From: Pelolinea submarina
Lineage (GTDB): Bacteria > Chloroflexota > Anaerolineae > Anaerolineales > Anaerolineaceae
NCBI RefSeq assembly: GCF_003966975.1
Contig: NZ_AP018437.1
Location: 2,294,001-2,358,000 of the forward strand
Direction: 5' to 3'
DNA length: 64,000 nucleotides
Part shown: piece after piece, positions 39,042-48,202 of the stretch
Position numbering within the stretch: position 1 is the first letter of the stretch
Layout: the number at the start of each line of letters is the position of its first letter
Made by a program: the position numbers and the translations under genes
The notes under the pieces: generated by a model
Databases searched by the model: none
What the model was told of the DNA's origin: nothing
What the model saw: the letters and a program-made list of their open reading frames with translations, nothing else

Positions 39042-39209
39042 TTTCTCACCTGATTTTCTGAATGATTACTTACCCTTAGAGTATATCAACTTGGAGTCTT
39101 TTTCTCTCAACGCTCTATAAACAAATTATTTTAATTTCGTTAATTTCCTGCTCTATTTTACTTGGATTGAATCCCGTATAATGGTCGAAATTCAAAGAGG
39201 TGAAGCCTT

Positions 39210-39989
39210 ATGCAAGCTGCTTACGATTTTTCCGGTAAAGTTGCCCTGGTGACCGGCTCCGGCCGCGGTATCGGGCGCGTGATTGCCCGCCAGTTGGCTG
39301 AATACGGTGCGGATTTGGTGGTTAATTACGTGCACAACCGGGAACCGGCCGAGGAAATTGCTGTCGAGATTCGCGCGCTGGGCCGCGATGTCCTGGTGCT
39401 ACGTGCCAACATCGGCAAGATGGACGGTCTTGAGCATCTCTTTGCACAGATCAGGGAACATTACGGCCGCCTGGACATTCTGGTAGCCAACGCCGCTTCC
39501 GGGTTCAACCGCCCAGGCCTGCAGCAGAAGGAGTCCGGTTGGGACCATACCCTCAACGTCAACGCCCGATCTTTCCTCTTTGCCGCCCAACACGCCGTCC
39601 CGCTGATGGAAAAATCCGGCGAAGGGAAGATGGTAGCCATCACCAGTCCGGGTGCCGAGCACGTCATGCCCGATTATATAGCCGTGGGCGCCAGCAAAGC
39701 CGCCCTCAATTCTCTTGTCCGCTATCTGGCTGTGGAACTGGCCTCAAGGCACATCAGCGTTAACGCGGTTTCACCCGGCATCGTGGAAACCGACGCACTC
39801 ACACATTTCTCTTTCATGCAAGATGAGCAAATCATCCCGCGCGCCATCGCTGCCACACCCGCCGGCCGCCTGGTCACCCCGCAGGACATCGCCAACGCGG
39901 TGTGCTTCCTGTGCAGTCCGCAGGCCGAGATGATCCGCGGACAGGTGCTGGTCGTGGACGGCGGCTATACCCTGCCTGTGCCCGGCTAA
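39210..39989 (+). CDS. fabL: SDR-family reductase, probably enoyl-ACP reductase FabL type
   Basis: 259 residues. TGSGRGIG is the Rossmann site. The catalytic pair is spaced YX6K (YIAVGASK, near 156-163) rather than the YX3K of ordinary SDRs. The C-terminal half (SVNAVSPGIVETDALTHF, TPAGRLVTPQDIA, EMIRGQVLVVDGG) follows Bacillus FabL closely. That suggests reduction of the enoyl double bond in fatty-acid synthesis. The start follows AGAGGTGAAGCC. Alone between convergent genes. Confidence 0.82.
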   Translation: MQAAYDFSGKVALVTGSGRGIGRVIARQLAEYGADLVVNYVHNREPAEEIAVEIRALGRDVLVLRANIGKMDGLEHLFAQIREHYGRLDILVANAASGFNRPGLQQKESGWDHTLNVNARSFLFAAQHAVPLMEKSGEGKMVAITSPGAEHVMPDYIAVGASKAALNSLVRYLAVELASRHISVNAVSPGIVETDALTHFSFMQDEQIIPRAIAATPAGRLVTPQDIANAVCFLCSPQAEMIRGQVLVVDGGYTLPVPG

Positions 39990-39998
39990 CCGCCCATT

Positions 39999-40628
39999 TT
40001 AGCTTCGCAGGATCGCCCGCACCGGTGCGCCGTCCGTGCCCATTAATTTTAAAGGCAGGCAGATCAGTTCATAACTGCCAGCGGGTACTTTACGCAAGTC
40101 CAGGTTTTCCAGAATGACCGCTCCACCTCGCAAGAGAATTTCGTGCGGGTTTTTTAAGTCCTGCATCGGTGAGATGGAAAACCAGTCGATGCCGGCCAAG
40201 ATAACGCCTTTTTCAATCAGCCAGCATACACCGCTGGTGTCCACGCCGACAAAGTCCTCCCTGAAACGCAGCGGCTGGTCGTTCCAGAATTTTGAGTTGC
40301 GCGTCTTGAACAGCACTCGCTGTACACCTGCCGCCAAACCGCAATTGGAAAGAAATCCCGCGTCAATGACTTCAATTTCTGGGGGCACTGCCACAACCTG
40401 TGCCGGCCCGATCAACTGCTCCAGCGCGATCTGGTCGACCGTCCTGCCCGCGTCGATCACGTGAAAGGGCGCGTCCATGTGCGTACCGGTATGCACACCT
40501 ATTTCCAACAGGGAGACGTTGTAATCCGCGCCTGCGGCAATGCTCCGGTCGCGATAGATTTTCACCTCTTTATCCCCCGTCCAGACCGGGGTGTCTTTGC
40601 TGATCAGAATGGTAATATCATAAATCAT
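39999..40628 (-). CDS. Cyclase/kynurenine-formamidase-like metal hydrolase
   Basis: 209 residues. The family motif HTGTHMDAPFH (about 47-57) gives the metal ligands, and WTGDKEV near the start and GVDTSGVCWLIEK in the middle fit the cyclase superfamily (Pfam Cyclase). Members hydrolyse N-formylkynurenine or similar amides and lactones; no other tryptophan-degradation gene is near, so substrate is open. The start follows GAGGAGATTTCGGT. Confidence 0.85.
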   Translation of the reverse strand: MIYDITILISKDTPVWTGDKEVKIYRDRSIAAGADYNVSLLEIGVHTGTHMDAPFHVIDAGRTVDQIALEQLIGPAQVVAVPPEIEVIDAGFLSNCGLAAGVQRVLFKTRNSKFWNDQPLRFREDFVGVDTSGVCWLIEKGVILAGIDWFSISPMQDLKNPHEILLRGGAVILENLDLRKVPAGSYELICLPLKLMGTDGAPVRAILRS

Positions 40629-40719
40629 ACCGAAATCTCCTCATTCTTGGATAAAAGATAGTTCGTGAGAGTAATTGTACTTATAATAATCCGCATGCGA
40701 AAACAATTCAGGAGTTTGT

Positions 40720-41880
40720 ATGCGTAAAGTAGCAGTCATCGGAATCGGCGCCACCCGCATCGACGAACATTGGGATAAATCCCTGCGCGAACTGGCCGGG
40801 GACGCGGTGTTGTCCGCCATGAGCGACGCGGGGTTGGACCGTTTCGATGCTTTATATGTCGGGAACATGATGTCCTCACCTGCCAACCAGCAGCAGCATT
40901 TGGGTACGTATATCGCCGATTGGGTCGGCGCGCGCGGCAAAGAAGCCATGCGCCTGGAATCGGCTTGCAGTTCCGGTTCGGCGGCTTTCCGTGCCGGTTT
41001 TATCGCGGTCGCCTCCGGCGAGGTGGAGATCGCCGCTGTGGTCGGCGTTGAGAAAATGACCGATTCCCCCGGCAGCGAGATCACCTCCAATCTGGCCACC
41101 GCCGCGCACGCGGATTGGGAGGTTGATCAGGGCATCTCCTTTGTCGCCCTCAACGCGCTGATAATGCAGCGCTACATGCACGAGTACGGTTGGAAACACA
41201 GCGACTTTGCCAATTTCTCCGTCAACGCTCATCAAAACGCCATGAACAATCCCAACGCGCGTTTTCATGCCCCGCTGACTGCGGAGAAATATGAAGCTTC
41301 GGCCATGATTTGTGATCCGATTAACCTCATGGACGCCTCTCCCATCGGGGATGGTGCCGCCGCCGTCATCCTCGTGCCGGCCGAACACATCACCCGCACG
41401 GGTTCCTTCCCGCTGGTCACCGTGGCCGGTTCGGCCGCAGCCAGCGACAGCATCGCCATCCATTCGCGCAAAGATCCCCTCTGGTTGAGCGCGGCTGAGA
41501 AATCCAGCCGGGCTGCCTACCAGCAGGCGGGCATCACACCCGCTGACATCAATCTGTTTGAATATCACGATGCCTTTACCATCATGGCCGCTCTTTCTCT
41601 GGAAGCTTGCGGTTTCGCTGAGCGCGGTAAAGGTCCGCGGTTGGCGCTCGATAACGAGATTGGTCTGAAAGGCCGCATTCCGGTCGCCACCCTGGGCGGG
41701 TTGAAAGCCCGCGGCCATCCGGTAGGCGCCACCGGTATGTATCAGATTACCGAGGTCGTGCAGCAGCTGCGCGGCCAGGGCGGCGCCAGCCAGGTGGAAG
41801 GCGCCCGCTACGGTATGTCGCAGAACATTGGCGGCAGCGGCTCCAACATCATCACCCACATCTTTACCAATGCCGCCTGA
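40720..41880 (+). CDS. SCP2-type thiolase-family protein
   Basis: 386 residues. The acyl-accepting Cys is in ESACSSGSAAF (near 83), the His of the active site in YHDAFTIM, and GGLKARGHPVGATG is the C-terminal thiolase motif. The final loop reads NIGGSGSN instead of the CxG of degradative thiolases, as in SCP-x and archaeal HMG-CoA-pathway thiolases. A partner OB-fold (DUF35) protein is usual in archaea but not seen here. The start follows CAGGAG. The 3' end overlaps the next gene by 11 bases. Confidence 0.88.
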   Translation: MRKVAVIGIGATRIDEHWDKSLRELAGDAVLSAMSDAGLDRFDALYVGNMMSSPANQQQHLGTYIADWVGARGKEAMRLESACSSGSAAFRAGFIAVASGEVEIAAVVGVEKMTDSPGSEITSNLATAAHADWEVDQGISFVALNALIMQRYMHEYGWKHSDFANFSVNAHQNAMNNPNARFHAPLTAEKYEASAMICDPINLMDASPIGDGAAAVILVPAEHITRTGSFPLVTVAGSAAASDSIAIHSRKDPLWLSAAEKSSRAAYQQAGITPADINLFEYHDAFTIMAALSLEACGFAERGKGPRLALDNEIGLKGRIPVATLGGLKARGHPVGATGMYQITEVVQQLRGQGGASQVEGARYGMSQNIGGSGSNIITHIFTNAA

Positions 41881-42739
41881 AAAACATTTACCGCTCCAAC
41901 GCATTTTGGACTATCGCATCCAAACCTACCGCTATTCTGAGCGGCTGCGTTTGCGTACCGTCAATCAGGCGGTTACTTACGCAAACGAACGCGGTTTCCT
42001 TTTCTTTTGGCCGAATAAAGGCCTTGAGCTGCCCAGCTTGTGGGGAGCGGTGGCTGGCGATCGCCCGGTACCCAATGAGCATGATGACCCTGCGCATGTC
42101 ACCTGGGGTTGGAAAGACGATCTGTTGGGCAAAAAGCGCTGGTATTACGGGCGCATCCTGCACCAGCGCAACACCATCATCTCCCTGGACTTACTGCCCA
42201 ATTTTTACGCGCTCTCACCCAACTACGGCACGCCGGATGAGGACTATTTACTGGAATACGAACAGGGAAAACTGACCCAGGAGGAAAAGGCCGTTTTTGA
42301 AACGCTGCTGGATCAGGGACCGCTAAACACCCTGGCGCTGCGCAAAGCTGCTCATCTATCCACCTCTGAAAATACCTCGCGTTTCAATCGCGCCCTGAAT
42401 AGTCTCCAGCGGGATTTCCGCATTCTGCCGGTCGGCACGGCTGAGGCCGGAGCCTGGCATTACGCCTACGTTTTCGATGTTGTCCACCGTATTTACCCGG
42501 AATTGATCGAGCTGGCCTACCCCATCAAGAAATCGCAAGCCTGCCGGACTATACTGGAATCATATTTCCTGTCCGTTGGTGCCGCGCAGACACGCGATAT
42601 GCAGAAAATCCTGCGCTGGCCCAGGATCGATTTAACCCATACGTTGGAGCGCTTGCAGGAATCCGGCCTAATTGAATCCGGTTGTCAACTGGAGAACCAA
42701 AGCGGCGAATGGTATGTATTGAAAGAATTGCTTTCCTGA
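41870..42739 (+). CDS. AlkZ/YcaQ-related winged-helix protein
   Basis: 289 residues from the ATG at 41870, which overlaps the thiolase stop (an earlier start would lie deeper in that gene). Segments FFWPNKGLELPSLWGAV, WGWKDDLLGKKRWYYGRIL and a C-terminal winged-helix-like part resemble the helix-turn-helix DNA-glycosylase family of AlkZ/YcaQ. The glycosylase QxQ motif is not evident. It may bind DNA without cutting it. Assignment is from general similarity. Confidence 0.55.
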   Translation: MPPEKHLPLQRILDYRIQTYRYSERLRLRTVNQAVTYANERGFLFFWPNKGLELPSLWGAVAGDRPVPNEHDDPAHVTWGWKDDLLGKKRWYYGRILHQRNTIISLDLLPNFYALSPNYGTPDEDYLLEYEQGKLTQEEKAVFETLLDQGPLNTLALRKAAHLSTSENTSRFNRALNSLQRDFRILPVGTAEAGAWHYAYVFDVVHRIYPELIELAYPIKKSQACRTILESYFLSVGAAQTRDMQKILRWPRIDLTHTLERLQESGLIESGCQLENQSGEWYVLKELLS

Positions 42740-42785
42740 AATATTTTTCTGCGCTTTGACGTTCCGTTATAATCTACATAACAAT

Positions 42786-44489
42786 ATGGATAAATCCGCA
42801 CAGCATCCTTCAGGGGATTGGCAGCGCAATCTGGTTCTAACTGCGCGCAATACCCCTGTGTGGTTATATCAGCTCAGCCAAAAATACGGTCAAGAGATTC
42901 GCACCCTGGATCAAATTCCGGAGGAGGAAATTGCGCTCCTGGCCGAACGGGGTTTCAACAGTCTGTGGCTGGTAGGTCTTTGGCAGCGCAGCCCGGCTTC
43001 CCGCAAGATCAAGCACCTCTACGGCCATTCGGACGCCATCGCCTCGGCCTATTCCATTTATGCCTACCGGCCGGCAGATAACCTGGGCGGTAAAAAAGCG
43101 TTGGCTGAATTACGCCGCAAAGCCAACGCGCACGGTATCTACCTGGCCTGCGACATGGTGCCGAACCACACCGGTCTGGACGCGCCCTGGGTTTACAGTC
43201 ATCCGGATCGTTACATCCACGTTCCGAAAAGCCCCATGCCGAACTTTTCTTTCAACTCCCCCGACCTGTCAGACGATCCGGCCGGTGCGATTTATCTGGA
43301 AGAAGGTTATTACAACCAAACCGGCGCGGCCGAAGTATTCAAATACGTTCCTCGGGGTGGATCAGAGACATTCGTCTATCATGGCAATGACGGCACCAGC
43401 ATGCCCTGGAACGACACCGCCCAACTGAATTATCTCAATCCTGATACACGCCAGGCCGTCCTGCAGGAGATTCTACAGGTCGCGCAGGAGTTTCATATCA
43501 TCCGCCTGGATGCTGCCATGACCCTGGTGCGCGAGCATTTCAAACGCTTATGGTTCCCCTCGCCCGCTGGAGAGAAGTACATCCCCACCCGCGGCGATAA
43601 CGTTATGTCCGACGAGGAATTCGACTGCCTTATGCCGCGCGAATTTTGGTCTGAAGTCATCCAGGCTATCCGGCGCGAAGCGCCGCAGACAGTCTTGATT
43701 GCCGAAGCTTTCTGGTTGATGGAAAAATTCTTTATCAACGAAATCGGTATGCACCGTGTCTACAACTCCGCCTTCATGCACCAATTACGGGATGAAGAAA
43801 ACGCCAAATTCCGCAGTTATTTGAAAGAAATCCTGCAAACCAATCCGGCTATGCTGGACCGTTTTGTCAACTTCCTCACCACGCCGGACGAAGAGCCTGC
43901 CATACTGCAATTTGGCAGAGAACAAAAATATCTGGGCGCCTGCCGGCTGCTGGCCTGCATGCCCGGGCTGCCGCTGTTCGGCCACGGCCAATGGGAAGGA
44001 TTAAGCGAGCACTATGGCATGGACATCACCCGCCCTACCCAATTGGAGAACGTGGATCAGGAACTGGTTGCTCTGCATGATCGCCACATCCAGCCGCTGC
44101 TCCGGCAGCGCAGCCGCTTCTCTTCCGCCGAGAGCTTTTACCTGTATGATTTTTCGGACAAGAATGGCATCAATGAAAGTGTGATTGTCTTTAGTACTTC
44201 TGATGGTGAAAATACCTCCCTGGTTGTGTTCAATAATGCCCCGCGCTCTGCCAAAGGCTGGGTGCTGCATTCCGTTCCGCAGTTGCTTATTCAAAAAGAG
44301 GGCGTAATTGAAAGCCAACCAATCTGGGATGTCCTGCAGGGTAAGGATAAGGAAGACGCGCAACTCACCCTGACTGATTTTACCCAGAGTGACCGCCTCG
44401 CTTTTTCATCCGTCGAGGTAAAAGAAAAAGGACTCCCGTTGGAGTTGCATCCTTACGAGAGCCATGTTTTCAATATCGCGTGGGATTAA
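42786..44489 (+). CDS. GH13 alpha-amylase-family hydrolase or transglycosylase
   Basis: 567 residues from the ATG at 42786; a TATAAT at 42768-42773 lies only 12 bases before it, so the upstream TTG at 42756 cannot be used. Region I is CDMVPNHTG, region II IIRLDAAMTL (nucleophile Asp near 242), region III VLIAEAFW (acid Glu near 305), and the region IV TTPDEE replaces the usual HD. The change in region IV means hydrolysis could be weak or altered. Likely acts on alpha-glucans with glgA and malQ. It overlaps the convergent epimerase gene by 4 bases. Confidence 0.85.
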   Translation: MDKSAQHPSGDWQRNLVLTARNTPVWLYQLSQKYGQEIRTLDQIPEEEIALLAERGFNSLWLVGLWQRSPASRKIKHLYGHSDAIASAYSIYAYRPADNLGGKKALAELRRKANAHGIYLACDMVPNHTGLDAPWVYSHPDRYIHVPKSPMPNFSFNSPDLSDDPAGAIYLEEGYYNQTGAAEVFKYVPRGGSETFVYHGNDGTSMPWNDTAQLNYLNPDTRQAVLQEILQVAQEFHIIRLDAAMTLVREHFKRLWFPSPAGEKYIPTRGDNVMSDEEFDCLMPREFWSEVIQAIRREAPQTVLIAEAFWLMEKFFINEIGMHRVYNSAFMHQLRDEENAKFRSYLKEILQTNPAMLDRFVNFLTTPDEEPAILQFGREQKYLGACRLLACMPGLPLFGHGQWEGLSEHYGMDITRPTQLENVDQELVALHDRHIQPLLRQRSRFSSAESFYLYDFSDKNGINESVIVFSTSDGENTSLVVFNNAPRSAKGWVLHSVPQLLIQKEGVIESQPIWDVLQGKDKEDAQLTLTDFTQSDRLAFSSVEVKEKGLPLELHPYESHVFNIAWD

Positions 44490-45382
44490 ACCTTGCGCTG
44501 TAAATAATCCAAATGGTGGGTAAAACGCGCCGGCAATAAACCAAAATTACGCGGCAGCGAGTTGAGCGGGCAGGTGCGATCCACAGCCAACAAATCCAAC
44601 CACAAGGTGGAAAAGGGGAAGCTGTCTTTATATTGTTTGAACCATAGGTTGTATAAACGCAAATATGCCGGCGAAACCGGCAGGATCAGGCGCTTCCTCC
44701 GCATTTGCTGCATCATTATTTTGATTAACCGTCTAAAGCTGTAGTACTCCCCTCCGCCCAATTCGTAAGTGAGATTTTCAAAAACACCTTCCTCATTGAT
44801 CAATATCAGGCAGGTCAGTAAATCTTCAATCCATAAAGGTTGCAGATTGGTTTTTCCATCTCCCGGGATCGGCAGCATCAGCGGACTGTGCATGACCGCC
44901 GCCCGGATTTGGGTGCTGAAATGGTCGTCTTTCCCAAAAACATCTGTCAATCGCAGAATGGAATAGGGGATGCCGCTATTGCGGATGATCTCCTCTGCCA
45001 GCGCCTTGGATTTCAACACTGGGAAAGATGAGTTCTTTTCCGCCCCTACCCGGCTGAGGTAAAGCACCCGTTCCACCCCCGCGTCGCGCGCCGCTTCCAT
45101 CAAGTTGCGCGTCCCTTCGATATCCACGCCCTCATAATCCGCGACAGGCAGTTGGTGTTCGGCGGTGGCGAAATGAAACACGGTTTTGACGTTTTTCATA
45201 GCCGCGCGCAGGCTGCGTGAATCCTGCAGACTGCTGACTGCAATCTCCAGGGAAATGTTGCGCGGTAGATTGGGATTGGTCTTCTGGGGACGCAGCAATA
45301 AACGCACTTCCTGCTCCGTCTGGGTCAGCTTCTGGGCGAACCTGGCCCCAATGAATCCCGTTCCGCCGGTTATGAGTAACAT
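44486..45382 (-). CDS. NAD(P)-dependent epimerase/dehydratase (extended/atypical SDR)
   Basis: 298 residues from the ATG at 45382, where the Rossmann motif LLITGGTGFIGARFA begins; the longer open frame upstream has no promoter support. DIEGTRNLMEAARDAGVERVLYLSRVGAE is typical of the NmrA/complex-I 39-kDa-like SDRs, and the catalytic Tyr of classical SDRs is not obvious. Substrate unknown. Minus-strand TGC-TATAAT (45395-45390) lies 7 bases before the ATG. Confidence 0.82.
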   Translation of the reverse strand: MLLITGGTGFIGARFAQKLTQTEQEVRLLLRPQKTNPNLPRNISLEIAVSSLQDSRSLRAAMKNVKTVFHFATAEHQLPVADYEGVDIEGTRNLMEAARDAGVERVLYLSRVGAEKNSSFPVLKSKALAEEIIRNSGIPYSILRLTDVFGKDDHFSTQIRAAVMHSPLMLPIPGDGKTNLQPLWIEDLLTCLILINEEGVFENLTYELGGGEYYSFRRLIKIMMQQMRRKRLILPVSPAYLRLYNLWFKQYKDSFPFSTLWLDLLAVDRTCPLNSLPRNFGLLPARFTHHLDYLQRKV

Positions 45383-45389
45383 GTCAGCG

Positions 45390-45398
45390 ATTATAGCA
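45390..45398 (-). promoter_or_regulatory. Extended -10 promoter of the epimerase gene
   Basis: TGCTATAAT on the minus strand with 7 bases to the ATG, so transcription should begin at the start codon. Confidence 0.65.
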
Positions 45399-45463
45399 GA
45401 GTTGTCTCCCCGTTTCTGGCATAGTTCTTGTAACAATTCAATTGAATATATTGATTTAAACCT

Positions 45464-46801
45464 ATGGATCATATTAAAACCGGAATTGACGTTGTTACCA
45501 ACCGCTTCGGGCTTCATTATTTCCCCGATAGTCTTCACTATGGAGAAAATGACCTGAAGCTTTGGCTGCCCCGCTTGCAGCAATTAAATGCAGGCTGGTT
45601 GGTAGTGAACTCGCCTACCAGCCGGGCCATTCCGGAAGAATTCATCAGCGGGATCGCACAGGCCGGCATCAAACCGGTAGTGGATTTCAGTTTTCCGCTT
45701 TCTCAGGCAGTGCCCTGGTCGGATTTGGAAGTTTTGCTGCGCGCTTATGGCCGCTGGGGAGTATCCCACGCTTTGCTCAACCGGCAGCCCAATAACCAAT
45801 CCGCCTGGAGCGTAGAAGACTGGCGTCGGTCTGACCTCGTACAATCATTCACACGCCAATTCCAACAGTTCGCCCAAATGGCGCTCGATTGCGGTATCAA
45901 TCCTGTCTATGCGCCCCTAGTACAGGGCGGGGATTATTGGGACCTGTCCTTCCTGGAAGCTTCCCTCAAGCAGCTTCAAGAAGAGTCTTCCTCATTCTTA
46001 ATTAACAACCTGACCTTTTCTGCCTACGCCTGGGATCAGGAAAAAAACCTCGATTGGGGTGCGGGTGGTTCCAGGGTCTGGACAGGTGTCAAAGCTTATA
46101 AGGTTCCCAAAGCCAGCCAGGACCAACGCGGTTTCCGTGCTTACGAATGGTATCAGGATGTGATCCAATCTACACTGGGAAAAAAGCTGCCCATGCTGCT
46201 CTTCCAGGCCGGTATTGCCAACGATCCCATTCTCCCCGAAACAAAATCCCGGCAAACCAACCCTCATAATCAGGAAATAATTTACCGTTTGCTAAACGGT
46301 GAAAATGTTTATAACCCGGAGATTCCTCAGCAACTTATCAGCGCCGTCACATCGGATGTCAAAGCTTGTTGTTTTTACCTGCTGAGTTCGAACGATGCGG
46401 AGAACAAGGATTTCGCCTGGTTTTCCGGCAGCGGCAGCGCCCAATCGTCCGCCAAAACCATTCTGGAGATTCGCCAGAAAAATGCGAAATCGGAGGAGAA
46501 AAGTCCCTCCCCCGCACCGGAAAAGGACTCTTATATTTTCGACCATGGCCGCTACATCCTGATTGCACAATCGCTCAAACCGCGTATGCAGGAAATTTTA
46601 CAGAAGATGCACGCCTACATTTCCCGCTACAAACCCATGGTTGGATTCTCCTGTGAAGAAGCCAAAAAGTCAGCCTATATCCTGGTGATTGCCTACCAGG
46701 AAGATTTTCCGCAAAAAGAAATTGAACAATTACAAGCCAGCGGCAGTCTGGTAAGGGTCATCCATCCGGACGAACTGCGCACCAGCTTTACCGTAACTTA
46801 A
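45464..46801 (+). CDS. Uncharacterised protein, possible TIM-barrel glycosidase-like N-terminus
   Basis: 445 residues, no signal peptide. FGLHYFPDSLHYGENDLKLW, LNAGWLVVNSPTSRAIPEEF and AGIKPVVDFSFPLS recall the first strands of glycoside hydrolase barrels. GGDYWDLSFLEASL and FAWFSGSG appear later. No catalytic pair was identified. The last 90 residues (after a charged linker KSEEKSPSPAPEKD) look like a separate domain. It is followed after 13 bases by the FtsZ-like gene, so the two may work together, but I do not recognise the family. Confidence 0.55.
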   Translation: MDHIKTGIDVVTNRFGLHYFPDSLHYGENDLKLWLPRLQQLNAGWLVVNSPTSRAIPEEFISGIAQAGIKPVVDFSFPLSQAVPWSDLEVLLRAYGRWGVSHALLNRQPNNQSAWSVEDWRRSDLVQSFTRQFQQFAQMALDCGINPVYAPLVQGGDYWDLSFLEASLKQLQEESSSFLINNLTFSAYAWDQEKNLDWGAGGSRVWTGVKAYKVPKASQDQRGFRAYEWYQDVIQSTLGKKLPMLLFQAGIANDPILPETKSRQTNPHNQEIIYRLLNGENVYNPEIPQQLISAVTSDVKACCFYLLSSNDAENKDFAWFSGSGSAQSSAKTILEIRQKNAKSEEKSPSPAPEKDSYIFDHGRYILIAQSLKPRMQEILQKMHAYISRYKPMVGFSCEEAKKSAYILVIAYQEDFPQKEIEQLQASGSLVRVIHPDELRTSFTVT

Positions 46802-46814
46802 TCAGAGGTGAATC

Positions 46815-47978
46815 ATGAACATATCAATTGACAGGGCATCTCAATTCAACAACACTCCCCGTATCAAGGTACTGGGATTGGGCGGCGCCGGCTGCAATAC
46901 CATCAACCGCTTATCTTTCCTGGAGGTTCCCGGCGTGGAATTAATCGCCGCCAACACCGACCGGCAGTGCTTGCAGGCCAACCCTGCCAGCAGCAAAATT
47001 CTCTTGGGTTCCAACCTCACCCGCGGGCTTGGTTCCGGCGGGAATCCTGCTGTCGGCCGTTCGGCCGCCGAAGAATCGTATAAAGAACTGATTGACGCCA
47101 TCCGCGGCAGCGACCTGCTGTTCCTTACCGCCGGTATGGGCGGCGGCACCGGCTCGGGTGCCATCGAAATCGCCGCGCGCATCGCCAAATCGCTGAATAT
47201 CCCCAGCCTGTCCATTGTCACCGTCCCCTTCGCTTTTGAGGCCGGCCGCCGCCAACACAACGCTGCCGAAGCGGTTGCCGCGCTGCGGCCCTTCACGGAT
47301 ACGCTTATTACCATTCCCAATGACCGTCTCATGGCTGTGGCCTCTGAGGACACCACCCTGGAAGCCGCTTTCGGATTGTCCGATGATATTCTGCTGAAAG
47401 GTATTCAGGGCATTACCCAAATGCTGGGTGAACCCGGCTTGCTGGATGTAGATTTCTCACACGTCCTGCGGCTGGTTCGCACCGGCGGCGGCACGTATAT
47501 TTCCCAGGGCTACGGGGATGGCGAAAATCGCGCCATTCACGCCGTGGAAAGCGCCCTTTCACACCCGCTGCTGGAGGATATCCAGATTCAGCAGGCCAAG
47601 GGGTTAATCGTAAAATTCAGCGGCGATCTTTCCATCGCCGAGTTGGAGCATGCCATGCACTACCTGCAGGCACGCACTTCGCCCGAAACCGAAATCATCC
47701 CGGCCGTCAACACCCGCGAACGTCTAAACGGGCAGGTCATGGTAACCTTGTTAGCCACGGGTATTGGCGCCACCGCATTGGAGTACACCCCCATCCCGCA
47801 GGAAATACCAGCTGTCAAGGTGCGAGAAGAAAAGCTTGTGGAAGAATCCCCATTGCCGTTGGATATCTCACCTCATTCTTTTAAGTCGGCCGAAAAAGAG
47901 CTTGACGACCTGGAAATACCCGCTTTCATCCGCAGGGGATATAATCAGGTTGAACGGGCTGTAGCCTATCATGGATAA
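46815..47978 (+). CDS. FtsZ homologue with altered T7 (GTPase synergy) loop
   Basis: 387 residues. Tubulin/FtsZ GTP-binding features are intact: VLGLGGAGCNTINR, NTDRQCL, GGGTGSG (109-115), PFAFEAGRRQHNA and IPNDRL. The T7 loop, which in E. coli FtsZ reads NVDFAD with catalytic D209 and D212, reads DVDFSH here (211-216). So N207 is Asp and D212 is His. This loop completes the active site of the next subunit, so GTP hydrolysis may be weak or lost. The C-terminal LEIPAFIRRG resembles the FtsZ tail that binds FtsA/ZipA. It is not in a division gene cluster, so it is probably a second FtsZ. The start follows AGAGGTGAATC. Confidence 0.88.
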   Translation: MNISIDRASQFNNTPRIKVLGLGGAGCNTINRLSFLEVPGVELIAANTDRQCLQANPASSKILLGSNLTRGLGSGGNPAVGRSAAEESYKELIDAIRGSDLLFLTAGMGGGTGSGAIEIAARIAKSLNIPSLSIVTVPFAFEAGRRQHNAAEAVAALRPFTDTLITIPNDRLMAVASEDTTLEAAFGLSDDILLKGIQGITQMLGEPGLLDVDFSHVLRLVRTGGGTYISQGYGDGENRAIHAVESALSHPLLEDIQIQQAKGLIVKFSGDLSIAELEHAMHYLQARTSPETEIIPAVNTRERLNGQVMVTLLATGIGATALEYTPIPQEIPAVKVREEKLVEESPLPLDISPHSFKSAEKELDDLEIPAFIRRGYNQVERAVAYHG

Positions 47979-48189
47979 TGAGATTCTTGAAAAGATCAAC
48001 CAGCAGATAACTGCGCAGTTCCCCTATCTCACGGGTGTATCCCCTCAGGTATCGGAAGTGCGTGAAGGGTTGTATGAATTAAAATACACCGGCAGTGTCC
48101 TGACCGCGAATGGTCAGACCCTGCCGGTTATTGTCAAAGTAGTTGCCGATGTTCAGGGGAAGATTCAGAAACTGATTACTTCCCGCTGA
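47971..48189 (+). CDS. Small protein encoded after the FtsZ homologue
   Basis: 72 residues overlapping the ftsZ-like stop by 8 bases, so it is translationally coupled. Predicted as one helix (EILEKINQQITAQFP) followed by beta strands. No family recognised. The coupling suggests a partner or regulator of the FtsZ-like protein. Confidence 0.65.
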   Translation: MDNEILEKINQQITAQFPYLTGVSPQVSEVREGLYELKYTGSVLTANGQTLPVIVKVVADVQGKIQKLITSR

Positions 48190-48202
48190 AATAAACGCCG
48201 GC

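Noticed and set aside
42756-42785. TTG start for the GH13 gene
   Set aside because: The TATAAT promoter box lies inside this extension, so it would not be transcribed as coding sequence.
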